The notes under the pieces were generated by a model. It had not been told where the DNA came from and searched no databases. It saw only the letters and a list, made by a program, of their open reading frames with translations. 20,840 nucleotides of DNA, taken from assembly GCF_000003605.2 (NCBI RefSeq), contig NW_003114724.1:1-20840 (forward strand), given 5' to 3'. Position 1 is the stretch's first letter; every line of letters begins with the position of its first letter. A program made the position numbers and the translations under genes. This document shows positions 1 to 10,690 of the stretch, in pieces. This DNA is from Saccoglossus kowalevskii. Taxonomy: Eukaryota > Hemichordata > Enteropneusta > Harrimaniidae.

Positions 1-650
1 GAATATATCATTGCCAACTTGTAATCCGCTACGCAATAGCACACATGTTCGAATAAATCATTGCGAACACGCAATCCGGTACACAATAGTACAAGTGTTC
101 GAATATGTCATTGCAAACACGCAATCCGCTACGCAATAGCACACGTGTTCGAATTTATCATTGCCAACACGCAATTCGCTACACAGTAGTACAAGTATTC
201 AAATATATCATTGCCAACACGAAATCCGCTACACCATATCAGAAGTGTTCGAATATATCATTGGCAACACGCAATCCGCTACACAATAGCACAAGTGTTT
301 TAATATATCATTGTCAACACGCAATTCGCTACACAATAGTACAAGTGTTCGAATATATCATTGCCAACACGAAATCCGCTACACCATATCACAAGGGTTC
401 GAATATATCATTGTCAGCACGGAATTCGCTACACAATAGCACAAGCGTTCGAATATATCATTGCCAACACGCAATCCGCTACACAATAGCACAAGTGTTT
501 TAATATATCATTGCCAACATGCAATCCGCTACACAATAGTACAAGTGTTCGAATATATCATTGCCAACACGCAATTTGCTACACAATAGCACAAGTCTGC
601 TAATATATAATTGCCAACGCGCAATCCGCTACACAATAGTACAAGTGTTC
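1..650 (+). repeat. Satellite block, mixed variants at the left window edge
   Basis: Thirteen monomers. The first has a rare change at 19-22 (AACTTGTAA where AACACGCAA is usual), not seen elsewhere in the window. Positions 51-214 closely match 19599-19762, including the rare CAGTAGT...GTATTCAAAT variant, so the two edges of the window share a segment about 19.5 kb apart. Two monomers, near 230 and 390, carry the CACCATATC variant. No gene or other element is present. Confidence 0.9.
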
Positions 651-1250
651 GAATATATCATTGTCAACACGCAATTCGCTACACAATAGCATATATGTTC
701 GAATAAATCATTGCAAACACGCAATCCGCTACACAATAGCAGAAGTCTTCGAATATATCATTGTAAACACGCAATCCGCTAGACAACAGTACAAGAGTTA
801 CAATATATCATTGCCAGCACGAAAGCCGCTACTCAATAGTACAAGTGTTCGAATATATCATTGCCAACACGCAATCCGCTACACAATAGTACAAGTGTTC
901 GAATATATCATTACCAACACGCAATTCGCTACACAATAGCACGGGTGTTCTAATATATCATTGCCAACACGCAATCCGCTACACAATAGCACACGTGTTC
1001 GAATATATCACTGCCAACACGCAATCCGGTACACAATAGCAGAAGTGTTCGAATATATCATTGCCGACACGCAATCCGCTACACAATAGTACAAGTGTTC
1101 GAATATATCATTACCAACACGCAATTCGCTACACAATAGCAGAAGTGTACGAATATATCATTGCAAACACGCAATCCGCTACACAACAGTACAAGTGTTC
1201 GAATATACCACTGCCAACACGCAATCCGCTACACAATAGCAGAAGTGTTC
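651..1250 (+). repeat. Satellite block related to 7101-7510
   Basis: Positions 651-1060 align with 7101-7510 at an offset of 6450, with scattered differences. Shared marks include the AATAAATCA variant, a GTCTTCGAA junction, and the paired AGACAACAGT / CCAGCACGAAAG monomers. It is an older relative of the 15-monomer unit at 7193. After 1060 the order of variants departs from that unit. No gene is seen. Confidence 0.8.
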
Positions 1251-2010
1251 GAATATATCATTGCAAACACGCAATCCGCTAGACACCAGTACAAGTGTTA
1301 CAATATATCATTGCCAGCACGAAAGCTGCTATACAATAGTACAAGTTTTCGAATATATCATTGCCAACACGCAATTCGCTACACAATAGCACAAGTGTTC
1401 TAATATATCATTGCCAACACGCAATCCGCTACACAATAGCACACATGTTCGAATAAATCATTGCAAACACGCAATCAGCTACACAATAGCAGAAGTGTTC
1501 GAATATATCACTGCAAACACGCAATGCGCTACACAACAGTACAAGTGTTTGAATATTTCATTGCCAACACGCAATCCGCTACACAATAGTACAAGTTTTC
1601 GAATATATCATTGCCAACATGCAATCCGCTACACAATAGTACAAGTGTTCGAATAACTCATTGCAAACACGCAAACCGGTATACAATAGCACACGAGTTC
1701 GAATATATCATTGCCAACACGCAATCCGCTACACAATAGCACACATGTTCGAATATATCATTGCCAACACGCAATCCGCAACACAATAGTACAAGTGTTC
1801 GAATATATCATTGCCAACACGCAATCCGCCACACAATAGTAGAAGCGTTCGAATATATCATTGTAAACACACAATCCGCAACACAATAGTACAAGTGTTC
1901 GAATATATCATTGTCAACACACAATTCGCTACACAATAGTACAAGTGTTCGAATATATCATTGCCGACACGCAATCCGCTACACAATAGTACAAGTGTTT
2001 TGATATGTCA
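1251..2010 (+). repeat. Block copy, also at 5701-6460 and 13701-14460
   Basis: The block begins in the AGACACCAGT monomer and includes the rare AATCAGC, AATGCGC, AATATTTCATT and AATAACTCATT variants, then the ACGAGTTCG and GTAGAAGCG variants in the same order in every copy. Offsets are 4450 to the second copy and 12450 to the third. Its right part also recurs at 2901-3460, offset 1450, with one difference noted (CC to TC near 3014). The shared order of rare variants shows duplication as a block rather than chance similarity. Confidence 0.88.
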
Positions 2011-2340
2011 TTTCCAACACGCAATCCGCTACACAATAGTACAAGTGTTCGAATATATCACTGCCAACACGCAATCCGGTACACAATAGTACAATTGTTC
2101 GAATATGTCATTGCAAACACGGTATCCGCTACGCAATAGCACACGTGTTCGAATATATCATTGCCAACACGCAATTCGCTACACAATAGCACACGTGTTC
2201 GAATATATCATTGCCAACACGCAATTCGCTACACAGTAGTACAAGTATTCAAATATATCATTGCCAACAGGCAATTCGGTACACAATAGTACAAGTGTTC
2301 GAATATATCATTGCCAACACGAAATCCGCTCCACCATATC
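1991..2340 (+). repeat. Block copy of 6541-6890
   Basis: Marked by GTTTTGATATGTC, the GGTATCCGC variant, two adjacent CACGTG-bearing monomers, the CAGTAGT variant and CTCCACCATATC. Compared with 6541-6890 the offset is 4550, not the 4450 of the adjacent left block. The two loci therefore differ by exactly two monomers (100 bp) at about 2010, which points to loss or gain of whole monomers there. Confidence 0.82.
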
Positions 2341-2400
2341 ACAAGTGGTCGAATATATCATTGCCAACACGAAATCCGCTACACCATATCACAAGTGTTC

Positions 2401-2450
2401 GAATATATCATTGCCAACACGCAATCCGCTACACAATAGTACAAGTGTTC
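2401..2450 (+). repeat. Reference monomer matching the consensus
   Basis: This copy carries the commonest base at every position, judged by eye, and can serve as the reference unit. Composition is A 18, C 13, G 7, T 12. It holds three CpG sites counting the junction with the next unit (TTC|GAA, CACGC, TCCGC). It also holds a 5-bp inverted repeat, ATTGC and GCAAT, around a 6-base loop, and an in-frame TAG in the word CAATAG that limits open frames across the array. Confidence 0.85.
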
Positions 2451-2610
2451 GAATATATCATTGCCAACACGCAATCCGCTACACAATAGTACAAGTGTTT
2501 TAATATATCATTGCCAACACGCAATCCGCTACACAATAGCACAAGTGTTCTAACATATCATTGCCAACACGCAATCCGCTACACAATAGTACAAGTGTTC
2601 AAATATATCA

Positions 2611-2810
2611 ATGCCAACACGAAATCCGCTACACAATAGCAGAAGTGTTCGAATATATCATTGCAAACACGCAATCCGCTACACAACAGTACAAGTGTTC
2701 GAATATATCAATGCCAACACGAAATCCGCTACACAATAGCAGAAGTGTTCGAATATATCATTGCAAACACGCAATCCGCTACACAACAGTACAAGTGTTC
2801 GAATATATCA
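2611..2810 (+). repeat. 100-bp dimer in tandem, two copies
   Basis: Two adjacent 100-bp units have the same pair of variants: TCAATGCCAACACGAAATCC, then TTGCAAACAC with CAACAGT. The same dimer pair is found near 4061-4260, 5061-5260, 15261-15460 and 20059-20258. It is the shortest higher-order repeat visible here. Confidence 0.85.
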
Positions 2811-2850
2811 TTGCGAACCCGCAATCCGCTACACAACAGTACAAGTGTTC

Positions 2851-3850
2851 TAATGTATCATTGCCAACACGCAATCCGCTACACAATAGCACACATGTTC
2901 GAATAAATCATTGCAAACACGCAATCAGCTACACAATAGCAGAAGTGTTCGAATATATCACTGCAAACACGCAATGCGCTACACAACAGTACAAGTGTTT
3001 GAATATTTCATTGTCAACACGCAATCCGCTACACAATAGTACAAGTTTTCGAATATATCATTGCCAACATGCAATCCGCTACACAATAGTACAAGTGTTC
3101 GAATAACTCATTGCAAACACGCAAACCGGTATACAATAGCACACGAGTTCGAATATATCATTGCCAACACGCAATCCGCTACACAATAGCACACATGTTC
3201 GAATATATCATTGCCAACACGCAATCCGCAACACAATAGTACAAGTGTTCGAATATATCATTGCCAACACGCAATCCGCCACACAATAGTAGAAGCGTTC
3301 GAATATATCATTGTAAACACACAATCCGCAACACAATAGTACAAGTGTTCGAATATATCATTGTCAACACACAATTCGCTACACAATAGTACAAGTGTTC
3401 GAATATATCATTGCCGACACGCAATCCGCTACACAATAGTACAAGTGTTTTAATATATCATTGCCAACACGCAATCCGCTACACAATAGTACAAGTGGTT
3501 TAATTTATCATTGACAACACGCGATCCGCTACACAATAGCACATGTGTTCGAATAAATCATTGCAAACACGCAATCCGGTACACAATAGCACAAGTGTTC
3601 GAATATATCATTGCCAACACGCAATTCGCTACACAATAGTACAAGTGTTCGAATATATCATTGCCAACACGCAATCCGCTACACAATAGCACAAGTGTTT
3701 TAATATATCATTGTCAACACGCAATTCGCTACACAATAGTACAAGTGGTCGAATATATCATTGCCAACACGAAATCCGCTACACCATATCACAAGTGTTC
3801 GAATATATCATTGCCAACACGCAATCCGCTTCGCAATAGCACAAGTGTTT
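2851..3850 (+). repeat. Satellite block, copy of 1451-2010 then mixed monomers
   Basis: Positions 2901-3460 copy 1451-2010. Positions 3461-3600 carry the rare GTGGTTTAATTTATC and TTGACAACACGCGATCC variants. The latter recurs at about 9811-9880, offset 6300. The remainder to 3850 holds GTGGTCGAA and CACCATATC variants, arranged as near 2341-2400 but shifted by one monomer relative to the 1450-bp offset. No non-satellite sequence is present. Confidence 0.85.
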
Positions 3851-4985
3851 TAATATATCATTGCCAACACGCAATCCGCTACACAATAGTACAAGTGTTC
3901 GAATATATCATTGCCAACACGCAATCCGCTACACAATAGTACAAGTGTTTTAATATATCATTGCCAACACGCAATCCGCTACACAATAGCACAAGTGTTC
4001 TAACATATCATTGCCAACACGCAATCCGCTACACAATAGTACAAGTGTTCAAATATATCAATGCCAACACGAAATCCGCTACACAATAGCAGAAGTGTTC
4101 GAATATATCATTGCAAACACGCAATCCGCTACACAACAGTACAAGTGTTCGAATATATCAATGCCAACACGAAATCCGCTACACAATAGCAGAAGTGTTC
4201 GAATATATCATTGCAAACACGCAATCCGCTACACAACAGTACAAGTGTTCGAATATATCATTGCGAACACGCAATCCGCTACACAACAGTACAAGTGTTC
4301 GAATATATCATTGCCAACACGCAATTCGCTACACAATAGCACACATGTTCGAATAAATCACTGCAAACATGCAATTCGGTACACAATAGTAGAAGTATTC
4401 GAATATATCATTGCAAACACGCAATCCGCTAGACAACAGTACAAGTGTTATAATATATCATTGCCAGCACGAAAGCCGCTTCACAATAGTACAAGTGTTC
4501 GAATATATCATTGCCAACACGCAATCCGCTACACAATAGTACAAGTGTTCGAATATATCATTGTCAACACGCAGTTCGCTACACGATAGCACAAGTGTTT
4601 TAATATATCATTGCCAACACGCAATCCGCTACACAATAGTACAAGTGTTCGAATATATCATTACCAACACGCAATTCGCTACACAATAGCCCAAGTGTTC
4701 TAATATATCATTTCCAACACGCAATCCGCTACACAATAGCACACGTGTTCGAATATACCACTGCCAACACGCAATCCGGTAAACAATAGCAGAAGTGTTC
4801 GAATATATCATTGCAAACACGCAATCCGCTACACAATAGCACAAGTGTTCTAATATATCATTGCCAACACGCAATCCACTACACAATAGCACACATGTTC
4901 GAATAAATCATTGCAAACACGCAATCCGCTACACAATAGCAGAAGTGTTCGAATATATCACTGCAAACACGCAATCCGCTACACA
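3851..4985 (+). repeat. Block copy of 15051-16184 (offset 11200)
   Basis: About 1.13 kb matches 15051-16184. I count about five substitutions (near 4451, 4691, 4782, 4868 and 4943) and a one-base gap in the right copy at about 16105. It includes the 100-bp dimer pair, the AACATGCAATTCGG variant, the CCAGCACGAAAG pair and a shortened 160-bp module at 4741-4900. The longest apparent reading frame (192 codons, 4011-4589) lies here, but it is just the repeat read in a rotating frame. Confidence 0.88.
4741..4900 (+). repeat. Shortened 160-bp module lacking two monomers
   Basis: Begins and ends as the 260-bp module does (CACGTGTTCG to ACACATGTTC), but goes straight from TTGCAAACACGCAATCCGCT to ACACAATAGCACAAGTG. 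The AGACAACAGT and CCAGCACGAAAG monomers are skipped. The gap is exactly 100 bp. Confidence 0.8.
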
Positions 4986-5730
4986 ATAGCACAAGTGTTC
5001 TAACATATCATTGCCAACACGCAATCCGCTACACAATAGTACAAGTGTTCAAATATATCAATGCCAACACGAAATCCGCTACACAATAGCAGAAGTGTTC
5101 GAATATATCATTGCAAACACGCAATCCGCTACACAACAGTACAAGTGTTCGAATATATCAATGCCAACACGAAATCCGCTACACAATAGCAGAAGTGTAC
5201 GAATATATCATTGCAAACACGCAATCCGCTACACAACAGTACAAGTGTTCGAATATATCATTGCGAACACGAAATCCGCTACACAATAGCAGAAGTATTC
5301 GAATATATCATTGCAAACACGCAATCCGCTAGACAACAGTACAAGTGTTACAATATATCATTGCCAGCACGAAAGCCGCTTCACAATAGTACAAGTGTTC
5401 GAATATATCATTGCCAACACGCAATCCGCTGCACAATAGTACAAGTGTTCGAATATATCATTGTCAACACGCAGTTCGCTACACGATAGCACAAGTGTTT
5501 TAATATATCATTGCCAACACGCAATCCGCTACACAATAGTACAAGTGTTCGAATATATCATTACCAACACGCAATTCGCTACACAATAGTACAAGTGTTC
5601 TAATATATCATTTCCAACACGCAATCCGCTACACAATAGCACACGTGTTCGAATATACCACTGCCAACACGCAATCCGGTACACAATAGCAGAAGTGTTC
5701 GAATATATCATTGCAAACACGCAATCCGCT
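4971..5730 (+). repeat. Second, shorter version of 3971-4830
   Basis: Positions 4971-5270 match 3971-4270 at offset 1000, and 5291-5730 match 4391-4830 at offset 900. The right version has therefore lost 100 bp, two monomers, near 5271-5290. There the sequence passes from TTGCGAACAC straight into GAAATCC and then GTATTCGAA. This is a near-tandem block duplication followed by an internal deletion in whole-monomer steps. Confidence 0.82.
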
Positions 5731-7050
5731 AGACACCAGTACAAGTGTTACAATATATCATTGCCAGCACGAAAGCTGCTATACAATAGTACAAGTTTTC
5801 GAATATATCATTGCCAACACGCAATTCGCTACACAATAGCACAAGTGTTCTAATATATCATTGCCAACACGCAATCCGCTACACAATAGCACACATGTTC
5901 GAATAAATCATTGCAAACACGCAATCAGCTACACAATAGCAGAAGTGTTCGAATATATCACTGCAAACACGCAATGCGCTACACAACAGTACAATTGTTT
6001 GAATATTTCATTGCCAACACGCAATCCGCTACACAATAGTACAAGTTTTCGAATATATCATTGCCAACATGCAATCCGCTACACAATAGTACAAGTGTTC
6101 GAATAACTCATTGCAAACACGCAAACCAGTATACAATAGCACACGAGTTCGAATATATCATTGCCAACACGCAATCCGCTACACAATAGCACACATGTTC
6201 GAATATATCATTGCCAACACGCAATCCGCAACACAATAGTACAAGTGTTCGAATATATCATTGCCAACACGCAATCCGCCACACAATAGTAGAAGCGTTC
6301 GAATATATCATTGTAAACACACAATCCGCAACACAATAGTACAAGTGTTCGAATATATCATTGTCAACACACAATTCGCTACACAATAGTACAAGTGTTC
6401 GAATATATCATTTCCGACACGCAATCCGCTACACAATAGTACAAGTGTTTTAATATATCATTGCCAACACGCAATCCGCTACACAATAGTACAAGTGGTT
6501 TAATTTATCATTGCCAACACGCAATCCGCTACACAATAGTACAAGTGTTTTGATATGTCATTTCCAACACGCAATCCGCTACACAATAGTACAAGTGTTC
6601 GAATATATCACTGCCAACACGCAATCCGGTACACAATAGTACAATTGTTCGAATATGTCATTGCAAACACGGTATCCGCTACGCAATAGCACACGTGTTC
6701 GAATATATCATTGCCAACACGCAATTCGCTACACAATAGCACACGTGTTCGAATATATCATTGCCAACACGCAATTCGCTACACAGTAGTACAAGTATTC
6801 AAATATATCATTGCCAACACGCAATTCGGTACACAATAGTACAAGTGTTCGAATATATCATTGCCAACACGAAATCCGCTCCACCATATCACAAGTGTTG
6901 GAATATATCATTGCCAACACGCAATCCGCTACACAATAGCACAAGTGTTTTAATATATCATTGTCAACACGCAATTCGCTACACAATAGTACAAGTGTTC
7001 GAATATATCATTGCCAACACGCAATCCGCTACACAATAGCACAAGTGTTT
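5320..7050 (+). repeat. 1.73-kb block, copy of 13320-15050 (offset 8000)
   Basis: The two copies stay in exact register with no indel. I count about seven substitutions by eye: near 5765/13765, 5995, 6128, 6413, 6725/14725, and two at 6950-6951. The block runs from the CCAGCACGAAAGCC monomer through the 260-bp module, the AACTCATT and ACGAGTTCG monomers, and the CAGTAGT variant. To the right of 7050 the two loci diverge at once. Confidence 0.9.
5641..5900 (+). repeat. 260-bp ordered module, subtype with AGTTTTCG
   Basis: Variant order: CACGTGTTCG, AATATACCACTGCC with AATCCGGT, AGAAGTG, TTGCAAACAC, AGACACCAGT, GTTACAATAT, CCAGCACGAAAGCTGC, ATACAATAG, AGTTTTCG, AATTCGC, TTCTAATAT, ACACATGTTC. 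The AGACACC form is shared with 13641 and with the monomer near 1281. Confidence 0.85.
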
Positions 7051-7440
7051 TAATATATCATTGCCAACACGCAACCCGCTACACAATAGTACAAGTGTTT
7101 TAATATATCATTGTCAACACGCAATTCGCTACACAATAGCACATATGTTCGAATAAATCATTGCAAACACGCAATTCGCTACACAATAGCAGAAGTCTTC
7201 GAATATATCATTGTCAACACGCAATCCGCTAGACAACAGTACAAGTGTTACAATATATCATTGCCAGCACGAAAGCCGCTACACAATAGTACAAGTGTTC
7301 GAATATATCATTGCCAACACGCAATCCGCTACACAATAGTACAAGTGTTCGAATATATCATTACCAACACGCAATTCGCTACACAATAGCACAAGTGTTC
7401 TAATATATCATTGCCAACACGCAATCCGCTACACAATAGC

Positions 7441-7699
7441 ACACGTGTTCGAATATATCACTGCCAACACGCAATCCGGTACACAATAGCAGAAGTGTTC
7501 GAATATATCATTGCAAACACGCAATCCGCTAGACACAGTACAAGTGTTCGAATATATCATTGCCAGCACGAAAGCTGCTATACAATAGTACAAGTGTTCG
7601 AATATATCATTGCCATCACGCAATATGCTACACAATACCACAAGTGTTCTAATATAGCATTGCCAACACGCAATCCGCTACACAATAGCACACATGTTC
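7441..7699 (+). repeat. 260-bp module, subtype with CCATCACG, one base short
   Basis: Same variant order as at 5641, but after the CCAGCACGAAAGCTGC monomer it has TTGCCATCACG and AATACCACAAG instead of the AGTTTTCG form. AGACACAGT has lost one A. CAATATGC and AATATAGCATT are changes shared only with 10691, apart from the final base change there. Confidence 0.85.
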
Positions 7700-8189
7700 G
7701 AATGAATCATTGCAAACACGCAATCCGCTACACAATAGCAGAAGTGTTCGAATATATCATTGCCAACACGCAATCCGCTACACAATAGCACAAGTGTTTT
7801 AATATATCATTGCCAACACGCAATCCGCTACACAATAGTACAAGTGTTCGAATATATCATTGCCAACACGCAATTTGCTACACAATAGCACAAGTGTTCG
7901 AATATATCATTGCGAACACGAAATCCGCTACACAATATTACAAGTCTTCGAATATATCATTGTCAACACGCAATCCGCTAGACAACAGTACAAGTGTTAC
8001 AATATATCATTGCCAGCACGAAAGCCGCTACACAATAGTACAAGTGTTCGAATATATCATTGCCAACACGCAATCCGCTACACAATAGTACAAGTGTTCG
8101 AATATATCATTACCAACACGCAATTCGCTACACAATAGCACAAGTGTTCTAATATATCATTGCCAAAACGCAATCCGCTACACAATAGC

Positions 8190-8449
8190 ACACGTGTTCG
8201 AATATATCACTGCCAACACGCAATCCGGTACACAATAGCAGAAGTGTTCGAATATATCATTGCAAACACGCAATCCGCTAGACAACAGTACAAGTGTTCG
8301 AATATATCATTGCCAGCACGAAAGCTGCTATACAATAGTACAAGTGTTCGAATATATCATTGCCATCACGCAATTCGCTACACAATACCACAAGTGTTCT
8401 AATATATCATTGCCAACACGCAATCCGCTACACAATAGCACACATGTTC
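8190..8449 (+). repeat. 260-bp module, subtype with CCATCACG
   Basis: Full length, in the second 15-monomer unit. It has AGACAACAGT intact, CCATCACGCAATTCGC and AATACCACAAG, and it ends in ACACATGTTCGAATGAATC. Confidence 0.85.
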
Positions 8450-8770
8450 GAATGAATCATTGCCAACACGCAATCCGCTACACAATAGCAGAAGTGTTCG
8501 AATATATCATTGCCAACACGCAATCCGCTACACAATAGCACAAGTGTTTTAATATATCATTGCCAACACGCAATCCGCTACACAATAGTACAAGTGTTCG
8601 AATATATCATTGCCAACACGCAATTTGCTACACAATAGCACAAGTGTTCGAATATATCATTGCGAACACGAAATCCGCTACACAATATTACAAGTGTTCG
8701 AATATATCATTGCCAACACGCAATTTGCTACACAATAGCACAAGTGTTCGAATATATCATTGCGAACACG

Positions 8771-9870
8771 CAATCCGGTATACAATAGCACACGAGTTCG
8801 AATATATCATTGCCAACACGCAATCCGCTACACAATAGCACACATGTTCGAATATATCATTGCCAACACGCAATCCGCAACACAATAGTACAAGTGTTCG
8901 AATATATCATTGCCAACACGCAATCCGCCACACAATAGTAGAAGCGTTCGAATATATCATTGTAAACACACAATCCGCAACACAATAGTACAAGTGTTCG
9001 AATATATCATTGTCAACACACAATTCGCAACACAATAGTACAAGTGTTCGAATATATCATTGCCGACACGCAATCCGCTACACAATAGTACAAGTGTTTT
9101 AATATATCATTGCCAACACGCAATCCGCTACACAATAGTACAAGTGGTTTAATTTATCATTGCCAACACGCAATCCGCTACACAATAGTACAAGTGTTTT
9201 GATATGTCATTTCCAACACGCAATCCGCTACACAATAGTACAAGTGTTCGAATATATCACTGCCAACACGCAATCCGGTACACAATAGTACAATTGTTCG
9301 AATATGTCATTGCAAACACGGTATCCGCTACGCAATAGCACACGTGTTCGAATATATCATTGCCAACACGCAATTCGCTACACAATAGCACACGTGTTCG
9401 AATATATCATTGCCAACACGCAATTCGCTACACAGTAGTACAAGTATTCAAATATATCATTGCCAACACGCAATTCGGTACACAATAGTACAAGTGTTCG
9501 AATATATCATTGCCAACACGAAATCCGCTCCACCATATCACAAGTGTTGGAATATATCATTGCTAACACGCAATCCGCTACACAATAGCACAAGTGCTTT
9601 AATATATCATTGTCAACACGCAATTCGCTACACAATAGTACAAGTGTTCGAATATATCATTGCCAACACGCAATCCGCTATACAATAGCACAAGTGTTTT
9701 AATATATCATTGCCAACACGCAACCCGCATACACAATAGTACAAGTGTTCGAATATATCATTGCCAACACGCAATCCGCTACACAATAGTACAAGAGTTC
9801 GAATATATCATTGACAACACGCGATCCGCTACACAATAGCACATGTGTTCGAATAAATCATTGCAAACAC
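8771..9870 (+). repeat. Block copy of 6141-7080, then a short joining segment
   Basis: Positions 8790-9729 match 6141-7080 at offset 2649, with about five or six substitutions (near 9028, 9062, 9563, 9597 and 9680) and one inserted base at 9729. The offset is one short of a monomer multiple because of the earlier deletion at 7535. Positions 9730-9870 join this copy to the next one. They include the TTGACAACACGCGATCC monomer shared with 3511-3580. Confidence 0.85.
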
Positions 9871-10690
9871 GCAATCCGGTACACAATAGTACAATTGTTC
9901 GAATATGTCATTGCAAACACGGTATCCGCTACGCAATAGCACACGTGTTCGAATATATCATTGCCAACACGCAATTCGCTACACAATAGCACACGTGTTC
10001 GAATATATCATTGCCAACACACAATTCGCTACACAGTAGTACAAGTATTCAAATATATCATTGCCAACACGCAATTCGGTACACAATAGTACAAGTGTTC
10101 GAATATATCATTGCCAACACGAAATCCGCTCCACCATATCACAAGTGTTGGAATATATCATTGCCAACACGCAATCCGCTACACAATAGCACAAGTGTTT
10201 TAATATATCATTGTCAACACGCAATTCGCTACACAATAGTACAAGTGTTCGAATATATCATTGCCAACACGCAATCCGCTACACAATAGCACAAGTGTTT
10301 TAATATATCATTGCCAACACGCAACCCGCTACACAATAGTACAAGTGTTTTAATATATCATTGTCAACACGCAATTCGCTACACAATAGCACATATGTTC
10401 GAATAAATCATTGCAAACACGCAATTCGCTACACAATAGCAGAAGTCTTCGAATATATCATTGTCAACACGCAATCCGCTAGACAACAGTACAAGTGTTA
10501 CAATATATCATTGCCAGCACGAAAGCCGCTACACAATAGTACAAGTGTTCGAATATATCATTGCCAACACGCAATCCGCTACACAATAGTACAAGTGTTC
10601 GAATATATCATTACCAACACGCAATTCGCTACACAATAGCACAAGTGTTCTAATATATCATTGCCAACACGCAATCCGCTACACAATAGC

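Larger units (their letters stand above)
2401..2850 (+). repeat. Block copy of 3851-4300
   Basis: The offset is 1450. The block holds the TAACATATCA variant and then two copies of a 100-bp dimer, 2611-2810. Each dimer has a TCAATGCC monomer with GAAATCC followed by a TTGCAAAC monomer ending in CAACAGT. It is followed by an alternative junction, so the shared segment ends near 2850. No gene is present, although frames open further here because CAACAG replaces the TAG-containing word. Confidence 0.83.
7193..8691 (+). repeat. Tandem 15-monomer unit (about 750 bp), two copies
   Basis: Unit one is 7193-7941 (749 bp because of the one-base deletion) and unit two is 7942-8691. Both begin in AAGTCTTCG, pass the AGACAACAGT / CCAGCACGAAAGCC pair, the 260-bp module and the AATGAATCATT monomer, and end in TTGCGAACACGAAATCC with ACAATATTA. 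They differ at several sites, for example CAACACG/CAAAACG near 7417/8166 and CAATATGC/CAATTCGC near 7621/8371. This is a higher-order repeat in the usual satellite sense, although it holds only two units. Confidence 0.88.
6621..8770 (+). repeat. 2.15-kb block, near-identical to 9871-12020 (offset 3250)
   Basis: About 43 monomers. I find only two differences from the right copy: G to A at 6771/10021 and C to A at about 7658/10908. Both copies have the same one-base deletion (AGACACAGT for AGACAACAGT, at about 7535 and 10785), so that deletion is older than the duplication. This is the youngest-looking duplication in the window, or an assembly duplication. Confidence 0.9.

Noticed and set aside
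701-710. AATAAA poly(A) signal in the GAATAAATCA variant (more than 20 monomers)
   Set aside because: The hexamer is a one-base change from AATATA spread by block copying, and no transcription unit is visible for it to serve.
2401-2410. TATA box in GAATATATCA
   Set aside because: It occurs in nearly every monomer, with no downstream gene or initiator, so it carries no specific promoter evidence.
2401-2450. CENP-B box (NTTCGNNNNANNCGGGN)
   Set aside because: GTTCG is present, but the required A after four bases is T and there is no CGGG. Only the first five bases fit.
4011-4589. 192-codon open frame (and its copies at 15211-15789 and 20009-20587) as a real repeat-protein gene
   Set aside because: It starts at TTG, has a strict 50-residue period set by the DNA repeat, has sister frames open on the same DNA in other phases, and stops at the consensus TAG. 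There is no promoter, unique domain or codon signature.
4629-4892. Minus-strand frames rich in Cys, Tyr and Ile that look like membrane peptides (also at 5529, 12378, 13529, 15829 and 20527)
   Set aside because: They are the complement of the same monomers read in a rotating frame. They recur only because the blocks recur and have no independent support.
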